A model generated the notes under the pieces. The model was given only the letters and a program-made list of their open reading frames with translations, searched no databases and was not told the DNA's origin. DNA of 64,000 bases from Cacajao melanocephalus (Eukaryota; Chordata; Mammalia; Primates; Pitheciidae), in assembly GCA_963573385.1 (NCBI GenBank), contig CAUYLG010044648.1, positions 32,149 to 96,148 of the forward strand, read 5' to 3'. Below, piece by piece: positions 40,264-56,739 of the stretch (position 1 is its first letter; each line of letters opens with the position of its first letter). A program made the translations under genes and the position numbers.

Positions 40264-41273
40264 CTGGATGGACAGACACAGAAGATCTCATTAGTCCAAG
40301 TAGGTCCCTTGGGGCAGCTGCCCACCCGTGCCCCAGGGACAATGACTCAGTTTACCCAGAGCTCTAGCCCCCAGCTGCTGGGTGATCTTGGATAAGTCCT
40401 TTGTCTTTCCCTTCATGTCCCCCTGCCCAGTCCTGACTCAGGAGAGCCATAGAGATGCTGATTGTCCCCACTGTAACCCTGTAATCTTCGGGGACCTCTG
40501 AGGCAGTCAGCCCCTATGATTCTGTCCAGGACTGGGATCCCACTTTTTCCTGGAGGGAAGAAGTGGCTGAAGGGTGGCTCCAGTGCCAGTTGGGCAGAGG
40601 AGCTGTCTTTTTCACGACTCCGCCACTGTAACTTCTAGGTGTCTGTCCCCATCTCCCCTCCCATTTTCCTGGCCTCCTCCTCAGCAACGCTGGAGTTCCC
40701 AGTCATCAAAATGCCTAATTCACATCAGCTGACCAATAGCCGGCCCTCAGTTTACATTCCATCCTTGAAGACAGAGGGGTATGGCCAACCGTGACATTTT
40801 TGGGACATGGCTCTCTGCCCCAACTCACATCACCTCTGATATCACCACTCAGCCTGGGAGGGATGTTGCTCATTTCTCCCCAAAACAAGACCACCAATTC
40901 CCCAAGGACAGAGACCGGAACCCTGACCCTGTTGGTCTTGATCCTGGGCATGCCTTTGGTGCCCAGCTGTGTGTCCAGGCGGCCCTCAGGCGGGGTTTTG
41001 AGGCTTCTGGTCCCCGGGTGATGGGGATCATCACCCCCTTAACACCCAGGTCCCTGTTCCCCATGTAGCCAGAACCACCCCCACTGCACTCTAGAGGGTA
41101 TCTCAGGTAGAGATGGTGAGTCTGAGTGTGCACAGGCAGAGGCTTGCAGGAAACGGACCCCTAGCCACCTATCTGGTGTCCTTGCTCTGCAGGACAAAGC
41201 CAGGCATGGGCTCTGCACCCCCACCCATTGAGGGGAGCCGGGACAGAAAGAGGCCCATCAGTAACCCAGGTGT

Positions 41274-41632
41274 ATTTGTCTGTTCACATGCTGCTAATAA
41301 ACACATACCTGAAACTGGGTGATTTATAAAGGAGAGAGGGAGGTTTAATGGACTCACAGTTCCACATGGCTGGGGAGGCCGCACAATCACGGCAGAAGGC
41401 AAAGGAGGAGCAAAGGCACGTCTTACATGGCTGCAGGCAAGAGTGTGTGTGCAGGGAACTGCCCTTTTTAAACCTATCAGATATCGTGAGACTTATTCGC
41501 TATCAGGAGCACAGTATGGGAAAAGCCCACCCCTGTGATTCAATTATCTCCACCTGGCTCCACCCTTGACACGTGGAGATTATTACAATTCAAGGTGAGA
41601 TTTGAGTGGGGACACAGCCAAACCCTATCACC
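41274..41632 (-). mobile_element. Solo MaLR LTR (THE1/MST type)
   Basis: Read on the minus strand it opens TGATAGGGTTTGGCTGTGTC. It then carries AATTGTAATAATCTCCACG and CTCACGATATCTGATAGG and closes near AGCATGTGAACAGACAAATAC. Length (about 360 bp) and order fit a complete LTR. No internal proviral sequence adjoins. Confidence 0.85.
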
Positions 41633-41799
41633 AGGCAAGGGGCAAATATCACTCTCTCGAAGATGCAACTGGAAAAGGGATCTTTGAGTGACAGTGTTGC
41701 AGGGGACAGGGTGGCTGGTGTGCCCATGGGTCACTCTCCTCCCTGGCCTCCTCTCCTGCCAGCTGCCCTGCAGCTCCCTCATCTACAGAACCCCTCCAG

Positions 41800-41919
41800 C
41801 TCCTTTTTAAAATTTACTCCTGAAAATGTTTGCAAGGACATGGAGCCACTGGAACTCTCTGATGCTGCTGGTGGGAGCAGAAAATGGCCTGGCCCTTCAA
41901 ACATCCATTTGGCAGTTTC
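41800..41919 (+). mobile_element. L1M 3' part, first piece
   Basis: CTGCTGGTGGGAGCAGAAAA and CCATTTGGCAGTTTC match the end of the ORF2 region of old L1 elements. It is interrupted by Alus to 42510. Confidence 0.65.
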
Positions 41920-42368
<449 letters not shown>

Positions 42369-42373
42369 TAGCT

Positions 42374-42510
42374 AGTTTTTAAAACTGTTTGTAGAGATGA
42401 GGTCTTGCTATGTTGGCCAGGCTGGTCTTGAACTCTTGTCCTCAAGCGATCTTCCTTCCTTGGTTTCCCAAAGTGCTGGGATTATAGGCGTGAGCCACTG
42501 CACCCGGCCA
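42374..42510 (-). mobile_element. Alu, J type, second part (outer, split)
   Basis: Left arm continuing 41920-42064. Confidence 0.87.
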
Positions 42511-42995
42511 GCAGTTTCCTATAAAGTTCAGCACACACTGACCCTCCAGCCTCAGCTATCCGACTCCTGGGTATTCACCCAAGAGAAGTGAAAGCAGGTG
42601 CCCAGAGACCTAGATGCCAATGCATACTGCCTTTGTTTGCAATTGCCCTAAATTGGAAACAACCCAAATGTCCCTCTTTCAACTGGACAGTGGATAAAGT
42701 ATGGCACATCCACACAAGGAAATACGGGTCAGCAACGAAAAGAAAGAAACTACTGATTCATGTATTAACATGGACAGATCTCAAGTGCATTTTGCTAAGT
42801 TAAAGCGGCCAAGCCCACAAGATTCCATATTGTATGATTCTATTCATATGACATTCTGGAAGAGGCCAAACTATACAGACAAATGACGTACAGTTGCCAG
42901 GGGATGGGTAGGCACTGACTAGAGAGGGGCACTGGGAAATTTTGGGGGGATGGGCCTCTTGATTGTGGCGGTGGTTACAAAATCATACGAATTCA
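42511..42995 (+). mobile_element. L1M 3' part, second piece
   Basis: CTCCTGGGTATTCACCC, TTGGAAACAACCCAAATGTC, AACATGGACAGATCTCAAG and TTGATTGTGGCGGTGGTTAC appear in the order of an L1M 3' end. The open frames here are remnants. Confidence 0.85.
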
Positions 42996-43001
42996 TATAA
43001 G

Positions 43002-43297
43002 TTGCCAGGTGTGGTGGCTCACACCTGTAATCCCACCATTTAGGGAGGCTGAAGTGGGTAGATCGCCTGAGGTCAGGAGTTCGAGACAGGCCTGGTTAAC
43101 ACAGTGAAACCGTGTCTCTACAAAAAATGCAAAAATTAGCTGGGTGCGGCAGTGCACGCCTGTAATCCCAGCTACTTGAAAGGTTGAGGCAAAGAATCAC
43201 TTGAACCTGGGAGGCGGAGGTTGCATTGAGCCGAGATTGCATCACTACACATCAGCCTGGGTGACAAGAGTGAAACTACATCTCAAAAGAAAAAAAA
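43002..43297 (+). mobile_element. Alu, S type
   Basis: Inserted in L1M; AATTCATA recurs on both sides. Confidence 0.92.
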
Positions 43298-43311
43298 ATT
43301 CATAGAAATTG

Positions 43312-43633
<322 letters not shown>

Positions 43634-43634
43634 A

Positions 43635-43931
43635 GGCTGGGCATGGTGGTGCATGCCTCTAATCCCAGTACTTTGGGAGGCTGAGGCGGCAGATCATCTG
43701 AGGTCACCAGTTTGAGGCCAGCCTGGCCAGCACGGCGAAACCCTGTTTCTACAAAAAAATGCAAAAATTACCTGGGTGTGGCGGTGCTCGCCTGTAATCC
43801 CAGATACTAAGGAGGCTGAGGCAGGAGGAGAATCTCTTGAACCCAGGAAGCAGAGGTTGCAGTTGGCTGACATCACGCCACTGCACTCCAACCTGGGTGA
43901 TTAGAGTAAGAATCCATCTCAAAAAAAATCA
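43635..43931 (+). mobile_element. Alu, S type
   Basis: Third of three sense Alus inside the L1M. Confidence 0.92.
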
Positions 43932-43979
43932 AAAACCTTGTTTATAGCCATTACTGGGAAAAAAAAAAAAATCAAAAAC

Positions 43980-44085
43980 CTCACAAGATCACGTAAATTT
44001 GTCAAAACCCAAGGAACTGTGCTGAAGAGGGGTGAATTTTGCTGTACGTAAGTTACACTTGATAAACTCAAATTTAAAGAAAATG
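43980..44085 (+). mobile_element. L1M 3' end, third piece
   Basis: AAATTTGTCAAAACCCAAGG and GGTGAATTTTGCTGTACGTA continue the L1M 3' UTR after three inserted Alus (43002-43931). Confidence 0.75.
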
Positions 44086-44088
44086 CTT

Positions 44089-44382
44089 GGCTTGTCCAGA
44101 TGACTCCTGCCTGTCATCCCAGCACTTTGGGAGGCCGAGGTGGGTGGATCACTGGAGGTCAGGAGTTTGAGACCAGCCTGGCCGACATGGCAAAATCCCG
44201 TCTCTACTTTATAAAAATATAAAAATTAGCCAGGCATGGTGGTAGGTATCTATGATCACAGCTACTTGGGAGGCTGAGGAAAGAGAATTGCTTGAACCTA
44301 GGAAGTGAGCTGAGATAGTGCCACTGCACCCCTAGCCTGGCCAACAGAGCAACTCTGTCTTTAAAAAAAAAAAAAAAAAAGG
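44089..44382 (+). mobile_element. Alu, S type, small deletion
   Basis: About 15 bp is lost near AGGAAGTGAGCTGAG; the first 20 bp are diverged. Confidence 0.9.
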
Positions 44383-45084
44383 CTGTGCTAGGGTCATCCA
44401 CGAGGTGGCCTCTCCCCACCTCAGAGTGACGTAAGGCATTCTGCAACAACAACCTATGCTCATCAATTTCTCTCCCGCTGTACGGTTTTCAAATGACGTC
44501 TCTGTCCCTGCTTGTCTCATATCCAATTTGCAAGTATCGCCTGGATACATGAAATCTGTAACTGCTTTGAGGACAACAGCAAATTATCACCACAGTAAGT
44601 GGCAATCACTGGTCAGGCCTGGCCTCTTCCTAGGGACCCCCACACACTCAGAAAGAGCCCTGGACACCCCCTCCCCCCGAGTCACCAGACTGCCATGAGC
44701 GGGTACTCCTTGGGTGGGGCGGGGCTGCCCAGCTGCCTGAGAGCCCTGGGGAAGCGAACAGACGCGGCCCTTGCCCCCAGCGCCCTCGGCCGTGAGGGAT
44801 GCTCCAGAAATAGACCACACAAATTATTCCGGAGGGCATAAACACCAGCAGAAAGCAACAGCGGCCTGTGTGTAAATGGAGTATAAACTTGTTGTTGAAG
44901 TGACCTGTCCCCAGGGGCTGAGCGATTCTGTCGCTCTGCCAGCTATGGGACATCTCAGAATGTGCACCTTGGCACGGGCGGGCTTCAGGAAGGGCAGATC
45001 AGCCAGAGGCAGCTGCTGCCATCGCTCTGGTCGCCACCCTCAGGAGTCAGTCCCCAGACTCCTCCCACTTTCCTTGACCCCACC

Positions 45085-45552
<468 letters not shown>

Positions 45553-45676
45553 CTGAACTGGGCCTTAAAGGGTGAGCACGAAGTCTTTGGCCAACAAAGT
45601 TGGGAGGTTACGCTGGGTAGTTGAAAGAACATTCAGGCCGGGCTTATGGAAACATCTCCTTTGGGGTAAACCTTTC

Positions 45677-45824
45677 CTGGCCGGGCATGCTGGCTCATGC
45701 CTGTAATCCCAGCACTTTGGGAGGTGGAGGCGGATGGATCACTTGAGGCTGGGAGTTTGAGACCAGTCTGGCCAACACAGTGAAACTCTGTCTCTAACAA
45801 AAATACAAAAAATAAAATAAGAAA
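45677..45824 (+). mobile_element. Alu left arm only
   Basis: It stops in the A-rich linker. Confidence 0.87.
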
Positions 45825-46109
45825 CCCCGGCCTGATCAGCACCAGCTACTTCCTTTCCCTCATCTCCCATCATAGAGGTGGCCTTCCTTTGATAGCCTAC
45901 AGCCTCACACTATGTCTATGAGATAACTTTCAGGCCACTGTGAACAGCTGGGCTGGTGGTACATCACAGCCCTGGGAGACAGTTCAGCTCACAGTCTATG
46001 TGAAGTATGCCCTTGGAGTTGTGCAGTGCACAAACTGTGTAACTGAGCATGACGGTGCTGAGTGCTTCCCACAATCTATTACAAATCACACTTTAAGGGT
46101 TCACTTCCC

Positions 46110-46235
46110 TCAGTAGACCACAGCTCTCAGAAGCAAGGACAGAGGGTTCTCTGTACGCATACCTAGTATCCGACACTGGCTGGGCATGGAAGTAACGCTC
46201 AAGGATTGCTGAGCAAACGGCTGGACTGTGGCCAC
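46110..46235 (+). mobile_element. L2 3'-end-like fragment
   Basis: AGACCACAGCTCTCAGAAGC, ACACTGGCTGGGCATGGAAG and CGCTCAAGGATTGCTGAGC match the order of the L2 tail. Confidence 0.45.
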
Positions 46236-46516
46236 ACGCTTGCCTTCAAACCCAGAGAAGCCTTCATGAGGACAAACCCTGCCCGCCCTCATGTGGTATC
46301 ACCTTGACTTACCCCTCCTCTGGGAGAGGCTAAGGTCTCCAGTTTTAATTCTCTCTCTGCCTTTTCTAATGAGTCATGGCTGGGTCCACACCCAGACGCT
46401 GGGCCCCCAGAGTTTGTGGCCTCTCTGTACTCTGTCTACGAAGAGCTGGAAAGAGGAGCACAAGAAAGAAAGAACCAGTGCGGTGTGAAGCGCTGTTGAG
46501 AAGCTCCAGGCAGGAG

Positions 46517-46808
46517 GCCGGGCGCGGCGGCTCACACCTGTAATCTCAGCATTTCTGGATTGCTCGAGCCCAGGAGTTTGTGACCAGCCTGGGCAACATG
46601 GCAAGACCCCATCTCTATAAAAAAAATTTAAAAATTAGCCGGACATGGTGGTACACCCCTGTAGTCTCACCTATTCAGAAGACAGAGAGGGGAGGATCAC
46701 TTGAACCTGGGAGGGGGAGGTTGCAATGAGCTGTGAGAGCACCACAGCACTCCAGCCTGTGTGACACAGTGAGAACCTATGTTAAAAAATAAAATAATAA
46801 AATAAAAG
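46517..46808 (+). mobile_element. Alu, J/S type, internally deleted
   Basis: About 25 bp is missing after CTCAGCATTTCTGGA. Confidence 0.88.
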
Positions 46809-46813
46809 ACTTG

Positions 46814-47105
46814 AGGCTGGGCGCGGTGGCTCATGCCAGTAATCCCAACTTTTGGAGGTCAAGGCAGGTGGATCACGAGGTCAGGAGATCAAGACCATCC
46901 TGGCGAACACGGTGAAACCCCGTCTTTACTAAAAATACAAAAAAATTAGCTGGGCGTGGTGGTGGATGCCTGTAGTCTCAGCTCTTTGGGAGGCTGAGGC
47001 AGAACTGCTTGAACCCGGGAGGCAGAGGTTGCAGTGAGCCCAGATCGCACCACTGCACTCCAGCCTGGATGACAGAGTGAGACTCTGTCAAAAAAAAAAA
47101 AAAGA
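46814..47105 (+). mobile_element. Alu, S type
   Basis: Complete dimer. Confidence 0.92.
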
Positions 47106-47217
47106 CTCAGGCATGATTCCTGCAGGGTCACATTGCCCTGTGTCAGCCAGACTGCCAAGGTCACCTGCTAGCTTGCCCAGGAACAAGCTCAGATCTTTGG
47201 AATTAAGAGCCTAGCCT

Positions 47218-47555
<338 letters not shown>

Positions 47556-47934
47556 TCACTGCTCAAGTGACCCACCCACCCAAACCAGAGAGGCTCTGCA
47601 AATAGGCCTCAAGGCAGGCTCCCTGGATATTACGGTCGCCTATTTACAAGACATTCTCAGGCCTGACTTAAAGCAGGTTCTTTCTCGGCCTGCTTGTGAA
47701 TACGGCACCAGCCTGGAAGGACAGGGGAGTTTCTTGCAAAGTGTGGTCCGTTCTGTCTGAAATGAGTGAGGTTTGGCCACATCTTCTGCAGCCCGTCCAA
47801 GTGAAGGAATGAAAGGATGAGGGCTTCGCCTGCTTCTGAAGAACACCCACCCCGTCCCTGCCAGCCAACTTCTGGCTGCCTCCCTGCTGATGTTTTTCTG
47901 ATATCACTAATAGTAGCATTCATTCACTCATTCC

Positions 47935-48222
47935 TTTGGAGACAGGGTCTTGCTCTGTCACCCAGGCTGGGGTGCAGTGGCACAATCATAGTTGACTGCA
48001 GCCTCCAACTCCTGGGCTCCAGAGATCCTCCTACCCCAGCCTCCTGAGTAGCTGGGACTATAGAGGCACATCACCATGCCCAGCTACTTTTAAAATTTTG
48101 GTGGAGACAGGGTCTCGCGATACTGTCCAGGCTGGTCTCGAATTCCTGGCCTCAAGTGATCTTCCCAAGCCTCTGCCTCCCAAAGTACTGGGATTACAGG
48201 TGTGGACCACCGTGCCTGTCTG
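47935..48222 (-). mobile_element. Alu, J type
   Basis: Complete dimer. Confidence 0.9.
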
Positions 48223-48841
48223 ACAGGGGCCTTTTAAAACAGCAGCCAGCGATAAAAGTGTTTCAGGGTCACTTTTCATGGGGCTTTTCTTCCCAGGAAA
48301 ACCAGGTGGAGGGCATGTGCCAGGCTTTGCTCTGCTAACCAGCTACGGTTTTTTTCATCTGTTTCTCCTGGGTTTTCAATGGGTCTCTGTGTTATTTACA
48401 TTCCATTTCTCCTGTCTTTAGCAACTAGAAGCTGCATTTTCAAGTTTTACTTAGAAAAAAGCCCTTAATTGGTTCTGCAATTGGAAGGGCGATCCTGACC
48501 AGGAGTTATTTTGCCTTAAGATAGAAAACGCGCTTGTGTCACGGGCGACCAGGAGAATCCAGTAAGACAGCGTGGGTGATGGCGTTTGTCGAATTCTGGG
48601 GTGATTATAGAGAGGCAGGGATGCCAAAGGGGACAGATAGGGCAGAAGAGATCACGAAAGATCTGGGGAGAGCCCCAGACCCAGGCTCCCTCCCAGGAGA
48701 TCTGCTTTTGTAGACAAGAGCACACCTGCTTGTCGGCTCTTGGTGCAAAATGATCACTGGTTTTGGGTCTCCCCCATTTCTCACGGGGCCTATAACCTCC
48801 TCATGGCGCCATGGAGATATCCATCTAAGTACTGAAATTAA

Positions 48842-49318
<477 letters not shown>

Positions 49319-49455
49319 TAATTTTTGTATTTTTAGTAGAGACGGGGTTCTGCCATGTTGGCCAGGCTGGTCTGGAACTCCTGACATCAGGTGATCCGCC
49401 CGCCTCAGCCTTCCAAAGTGCTGGGATTAGAGGCATGAGCCACCGCGCCCGGCCC
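49319..49455 (-). mobile_element. Alu, second part (outer, split)
   Basis: Left arm continuing 48859-49028. Confidence 0.9.
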
Positions 49456-49549
49456 CAGTTCTGTCTTTGTGAGCAAGAGACAGAGCTGCACCTCTCTCCT
49501 CCAGGTCCCCCATGCCCAGCACAGGGCTTGGTACAAGGTCTGTAATCAA

Positions 49550-49670
49550 TGTGACCTGCGTGAATGTGCCGTGGAATAATTTCCATCTCACAGACAGGGA
49601 AACTGAAGCTTTGCTGGGTTAAAGCAGTTAGCTGTCTTGGGTCTGCAGTGCTGGGGCTCAGCTGCCACTA
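49550..49670 (-). mobile_element. MIR-like fragment
   Basis: TTTCCATCTCACAGACAGGG and AAACTGAAGC resemble antisense MIR. Confidence 0.45.
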
Positions 49671-49719
49671 CAGGTTGGGGGCTTCCTGAAGGCAGGTGCG
49701 ACTTGTGTCAGTATGCCCC

Positions 49720-50010
49720 ATGACTCAGCCTTTCCATTCTGAGACATCCACCCTTTACAGATGTGTAACAGGAGACATGGACAAGAGGATCCACGACAGC
49801 CTGTTCTCGGTAACAAAAACCTGGCCACGACCCAGGCAGCCATCAGCAGGAGAGGACGTGAAGAACGGCAGAATATTACCCAGCAGGTAACATGAACCAT
49901 CCTCAGTGTTAAGCAGAGAGATAAACAAGTTTCAGCAACGTCACAGCACTGTGGGTGGAAAAACCAAGTCCTCAAACACGGTGTATGGCAGGGTACTCTT
50001 TTTACAGTTA
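49720..50010 (+). mobile_element. L1M 3'-end fragment
   Basis: AGACATGGACAAGAGGATCC, AACAAAAACCTGGCC and ATTACCCAGCAGGTAACATG follow the order of the L1 3' end, strongly diverged. Confidence 0.55.
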
Positions 50011-50124
50011 TTTTTTTTTTCATTAAGGCAGCTAAATACAGTTTATTCTTTTTACAGAATTATATGAAGCTATGATTAAGAAAAAAACCCAAAACAAAAA
50101 AAAAAAAAAAAAAAAAAAACACCT

Positions 50125-50413
50125 GTCCAGGCGAGGTGGCTCACGCCTGTAATCCCAGCACTTTGGGAGGCAGAGGCAGGTGGATCACTTGAAGTCAGGA
50201 GTTCGAGACCAGCTGGCCAACACAGTGAAACCCCATTTCTACTAAAAATACAAAAATTAGCCAGGCGTGGTGGTGCATGCCTGTAATCCCAGCTACTTGG
50301 GAGGCTGGGGCACAAAAACTGCTTGAGCCTGGGAGTTTGAGGCTGCAGGGAGCTGAGATTGCGACACTGCACTCTGGCCTAGCGAGACTCTGTCTCTAGA
50401 AAAAAGAAAAGGA
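50125..50413 (+). mobile_element. Alu, S type
   Basis: Complete dimer preceded by an independent A-rich stretch (50082-50119). Confidence 0.92.
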
Positions 50414-50570
50414 GCAATGCTTTGGAGTTGGCAGTCTGATCCTATGGTCTTGGGCATCTTTACCTAGCTCCTGAGCCTGTCCCCCAAACTTCCAAGAGGG
50501 GCATATACCGTCTGCCTTCAGGAACCAGGGTTGGGAATCAGCATCCCTTTGTAGATAAAAGCACCAGGGG

Positions 50571-50806
50571 ACCAGCCATGGCAACACAGTGAGACCCTGT
50601 CTCTGCAAAAAATAATCTAAAACAAAAAATGAGCAGGCCATTATAGCATGTACCTGTACTCCCATTACTCAGGAGGCTGAGGAAGGAGGATGGCTTAAGC
50701 CCAGGAGGTTGAGGATGCAGTAATGAGCTGCAGCTGTACCACTGTACTTCAGCCTCAGTGACAGCATAAGACCCTGTCTCAAGAAATAAAAAATAAAATT
50801 AAAAAA
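50571..50806 (+). mobile_element. Alu, J type, 5' truncated
   Basis: It starts at ACCAGCCATGGCAACACAG. Confidence 0.83.
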
Positions 50807-50829
50807 GCACCCGGCATGCTGTGTTTGGC

Positions 50830-51112
50830 TTTCTTTTTTGAGATAGAGTCTTGCTCTGTCACCCAGGCTGGAGTGCAATCGTGCAATCTAGGCTCCGCCT
50901 CTTGGGTTCAAGAGATTCTCCTGCCTCAGCCTCCCAAGCAGCTGGGGCTACATGCGCCCACCACCATAACCTGGCCAATTTTTGTATTTTTAGTAGAGAT
51001 GGGGTTCCGCCATGTTGGCCAGGCTGATCTCAAACTCCTGACCTCAGGTGATCCTCCTGCCTCAGCCTCCCAAAGTACTGGGATTACAGGTGTGAGCCAC
51101 TGCGCCTGGCCT
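50830..51112 (-). mobile_element. Alu, S type
   Basis: Nearly complete; a small loss after AATCTAGGCTCC. Confidence 0.91.
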
Positions 51113-51810
51113 GTGGTAGCTTTCATAAACAGCATCCGTTTCTTTTTTTGGATAATGGCACATTTTCCTGGTCTTTCCCCAACATAACCGGAAGCTCATT
51201 CAACCTTCTGTGTTCCTTACACCACAGCTGAGAACGCACACTGAGACACACAACCTCTGACCTTTCTAAGCATGCAGACAGTTTGTGTCAACACGCTGAA
51301 GACCACAATGGAAATATTTGACCCTAAAGCAATCTGCAGTCCTGCCCTGACAACTATGAATTGGGACGCAACATTCCCCGGAGGCCTTGCTATTACAGGA
51401 CTTTGGGGCCATGCTGGGGCATGGACTGGAGTTGTCCTGTCACCTGGCAACTCTGAGAGTGGCCCTGGCTCCCGGTCACCCTCATCTCCTGCAGGCATCA
51501 CCACTCCAATGCTACCATGTACTGCTGGCCTGTGGGGCTGGGTGTTCCTGGGGGCCCCCTCGGCTGGCCCCTTCCTTAGATGACCCCTGCCCAAACCCAC
51601 CCTCAGCAATGACCTCCAGCTCAGAAATCCCCCTCCCTGCCACCCAGGCCCATCTACCCCTTGCTGGGTTGGCTCAACACTCCCTCTCCCAGACCTCTCC
51701 CACCCCTGCCCCTCTGCCATGCTCAGCACCCCAACACGCACACCAGATTTCCTAAGACACAGACCAACTGGGGAGGGCACCCTCTCAGAAAGTCTCTGAT
51801 CATCCGCCCA

Positions 51811-52119
51811 TCTTTTTTTTGAGACAGGGTCTTGCTCTGTTGCCCAGGCTGGAGTGCAGTGGTGCAATCATAGCTCACTACAGCTTCAGACTCCTGGGCT
51901 CAGATGATCCTCCGAACTCAGCCTCCCAACTCTGCTGCGACTGTAAGTACACACAAGCATGCCTGGCTCTTTTTTTTTTTTTTTTTTTTTCATTTTTTTA
52001 GAGAGACAGGGTCTCACTATGTGACTCAGGCTGGTCTAGAACTCCTTGCCTTGAGCCATCCTCCCGCCACAGCCTCCCAAAGTGCTGGAGTTACATGCAT
52101 GACCCTCTGTGCCCAGCCT
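51811..52119 (-). mobile_element. Alu, J type
   Basis: Dimer with an expanded T linker (51969-51990). Confidence 0.9.
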
Positions 52120-52512
52120 GTCCACCCATCTTATCCCTGCTCTCTGGCCTCAGGAAAACAGCACCCTGGCAAACTCCTTCCCCCTTTCGTGATTCTCCCA
52201 AGTACCTCCCTGAGCTGTCTGTTTCACACTTGGCTTCTCAGTCTTAGCAACAAACAGGATCAAGTTTCTTCCGTCCTAAAAAATCTTCCTTCATCCTCAT
52301 CTCCTCCTGAGGCCACCTCCTTACCCCACCCCCCTGCCATTGGGCCGGCTCCTCAAGCCCTCCAGGGCAGCCCACTCGGTTCATTAGTGACCTCCCCTAG
52401 CCCAGCCTGACAGCCTCTTCACCTCATACCTTCCTGCCCTTGACCTGCTGCCTGGACGGCCAAAGCCTCCCTGGAATCTGCAACCTTCCACACGGTCTCC
52501 GCCGATGTCTGA

Positions 52513-52928
<416 letters not shown>

Positions 52929-52940
52929 CCAGATTCCCAC

Positions 52941-53230
52941 TTTTTTTGAGATGGAGTCTTGCTCTGTCACCCAGGCTGGAGTGCCGTGGCGAGATCTTGG
53001 GTCACTGCAACCTCCACTTCCCGGGTTCAAGCGATTCAATCCTGCCTTAGCCTCCCGAGTAGCTGGGATTACAGGCGCCTGCCACCACACCCTGCTAAGT
53101 TTTGTATTTTTAGTAGAGACGGGGTTTCACCATGTTGGCCAGGCTGGTCTTGAACTCCTGACCTCAACTGATCTGTCCCCCTCGGCCTCCCAAAATGCTG
53201 GGATTACAGGCATGAACCACCATGCCCGGG
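52941..53230 (-). mobile_element. Alu, S type
   Basis: Complete dimer directly after the second target copy. Confidence 0.92.
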
Positions 53231-53249
53231 TGGTTGATTCATTTTTCCC

Positions 53250-53345
53250 ATCAACTCTGTGACAGAGTTGTTGCTGCCCATTTCACAGATGAGGAAGCTG
53301 AGGCTTGGAGAGGCTGACCCTGAGCCACCACCCTACAGATGATCC
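53250..53345 (-). mobile_element. MIR-like fragment
   Basis: CCCATTTCACAGATGAGGAA followed by GCTGAGGCTTGGAG is typical of antisense MIR. Confidence 0.55.
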
Positions 53346-53874
53346 AGGAAGCAGCTGCCCAACCCCACCCCCTGCCAGAGTTGACATGTGCCCTCACCCT
53401 GATGGGGTGAAACAGAATTGCACAGCAGTCGCTGACTCTAAAAATCCATTGTTCCCCCCACCACTGCACCCTGGGCTTGGCCTGCAGCCAACCACCAGAG
53501 CAGAGCCGAGGCCCATAGCGGCCCCCGCTCTGGGCCGAGAAGCTGAGTCATCTCTGAGAAGAACATTCCCATCTTCAATCGCTGCGGCTGCCTGTTGCGG
53601 GTAACTTGATCTGTTTACTCCGGGATTCCTAAGCCCACAGAGTGAGGCCCTCACATGGGGCCTCTCCCCGGCATCCTGGGCAAGGAGCCCCGGCCCAGCC
53701 AGAGCCCTATTCCAGCAACAGACCTGAAACCCCAAGGCAAAGGGGAAGGGAGGGTGCAGCAAGGGAGACACACTCCCAGGTAACCTTTCCTGGCCAAACC
53801 TTTTCTGAGACGTCACATTTATGAACCAGATAAAGTAGCAGAGAGAAGAGAATGACAAGTGCTTTTTTTGTTTA

Positions 53875-54270
<396 letters not shown>

Positions 54271-54435
54271 TCAAGTCTGGAAAGCTATTCTGCATTGCTT
54301 CCTCCGTAATGAAATCCTGAACAGACAGTAGCCAGCCTGCATTTGCATACACCTAGGGATGGGGAACTCACTTCTTTTCGGAGCAATTAATTCCATCCTG
54401 AGATAGATGATTTCTAGAAACTCTATGTGGCTTCC

Positions 54436-54726
54436 TTTTTCTTTTTTTTTAAGAGACTGTGCCCCAGGCTCTAATGCGGTGGTGCAATCACAGCTCACTG
54501 CAGCCTGGAACTCCTTGGCTCAAGCAATCCTTCCAACTCAGCCTCCCAAGGAGCCGGGACTACAAGCATGCACCACCATGCCAGGTTAATTTAGAAAAAT
54601 ATTTTCATATAGAGACAGGGTCTTGATATATTGCTCAGACTAGTCTTGAATTCCTGGCCTCAAGCGATCCTCCCACCTCAGCCTCCTGAAGCATTAAGAT
54701 TACAGGATCGAGCTACCACGCCCCGT
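54436..54726 (-). mobile_element. Alu, J type
   Basis: Diverged dimer. Confidence 0.87.
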
Positions 54727-55029
54727 GGTCCCTTGATTAGCATCTTAAGAGGAAAGAAGTTTAGCATGGAATAGATCATCCTTAGACAAAATCCTAGCAT
54801 CTGCCAGAGGTCACACCTTGCACCAGCCAGGACCAGACCTGGGAAGGGCTTTCACTTCCAGCACAGTGACCCATCTCCCTGACCCCCACCCAGACTCTCT
54901 TTCTGGTGTCCACCTGTTGTGTGCGCTCGATTCTCCATGCCCCCAGCCTGCCCTTCACCAAGTGCTTTTTGATTGATCCCTTGGGAACCTCAAATCCATC
55001 CTGTCATCTCTGAGGCCTCTTCCTGGGTC

Positions 55030-55440
55030 TCCTGAGACCCTGCCCATCTATGCTATACAGTACAGGCAAAGGCATTTCTCAAAGCACAAATGTGATGACC
55101 TCGCTCCTTGGGTCAAACACCTCCCATGGCTCCCACTGCCTCTGCCATAATGCCAAGGGCCCTGGCATGGCTTCCAGCTCCATGGTTTGGGCTTTTTGTC
55201 CAGCTCCCACGTGGCCACTGCTGGCCCCTTCTCCTTCCTTAGGGTGCCGTATCCTCCCCCTGGGACCCTCACTCTACTCCCCAGCCTTCGGGTCTCACAG
55301 TGGACACCTTTGCGGACCACGCTCCACTATGTCCCCTCCTCAACACTGCCCACACCCCCCTTCCAACTGTCAGTGCCTACTTAGGGAGGAGTTTGGCCAT
55401 CAGGTCACTGCTGAAGTGTACCAACGTGGAAACCACCTGG
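55030..55440 (+). mobile_element. L2-like fragment
   Basis: The block around CCCATGGCTCCCACTGCC and GCCAAGGGCCCTGGCATGG has the layout of an L2 3' region. The match is by eye and diverged. Confidence 0.45.
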
Positions 55441-55857
55441 CCTCAGCTGCTGAGTGGGCAGAGACCAAGTGCTGAGAGAACCCTGCAGTATTTGCTGATT
55501 GACTCTGCACCTGCCTTGGGTGCCAGGGGCTGCTCCTGGCCTGGGGTGGGGTCAGTAGGGCTGGAGAGAGGGTGGTGCACCAGGCAGACAGAGCATCCCC
55601 CGCTCACTATAGAACCTCGGTCCTCTCCTTGTCCTGGTTTCAGTTTCTCCAGCTGTACGGTGAGATGACTGGCATGGGCAGTCCCTGCAGTCCCTCCAGG
55701 GGTCACAGTCCCATGCTTCCCTCGTATCTAATTAGGAAGAAGGTGATCAAGGCCGCTGCATCTCCTACCACCAGGCAGGCAGGCACCTTTGTGGGCTGAG
55801 GAGCTACAGATGCTCATACCTTCCAGCTCGCCCAACTGCAGTGTGGCTGGTGGCTAG

Positions 55858-56358
<501 letters not shown>

Positions 56359-56378
56359 AAAATATGCTTTTGAGATAA

Positions 56379-56690
<312 letters not shown>

Positions 56691-56739
56691 TGATTTCTTA
56701 TAGATATGTATTTTTTTAACCCCAAACTCACTTTTGACA

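Noticed and set aside
50082..50119. A-rich run taken for a processed pseudogene tail
   Set aside because: The DNA before it is diverged L1M-like sequence with no gene match; it is simply A-rich DNA beside an Alu.
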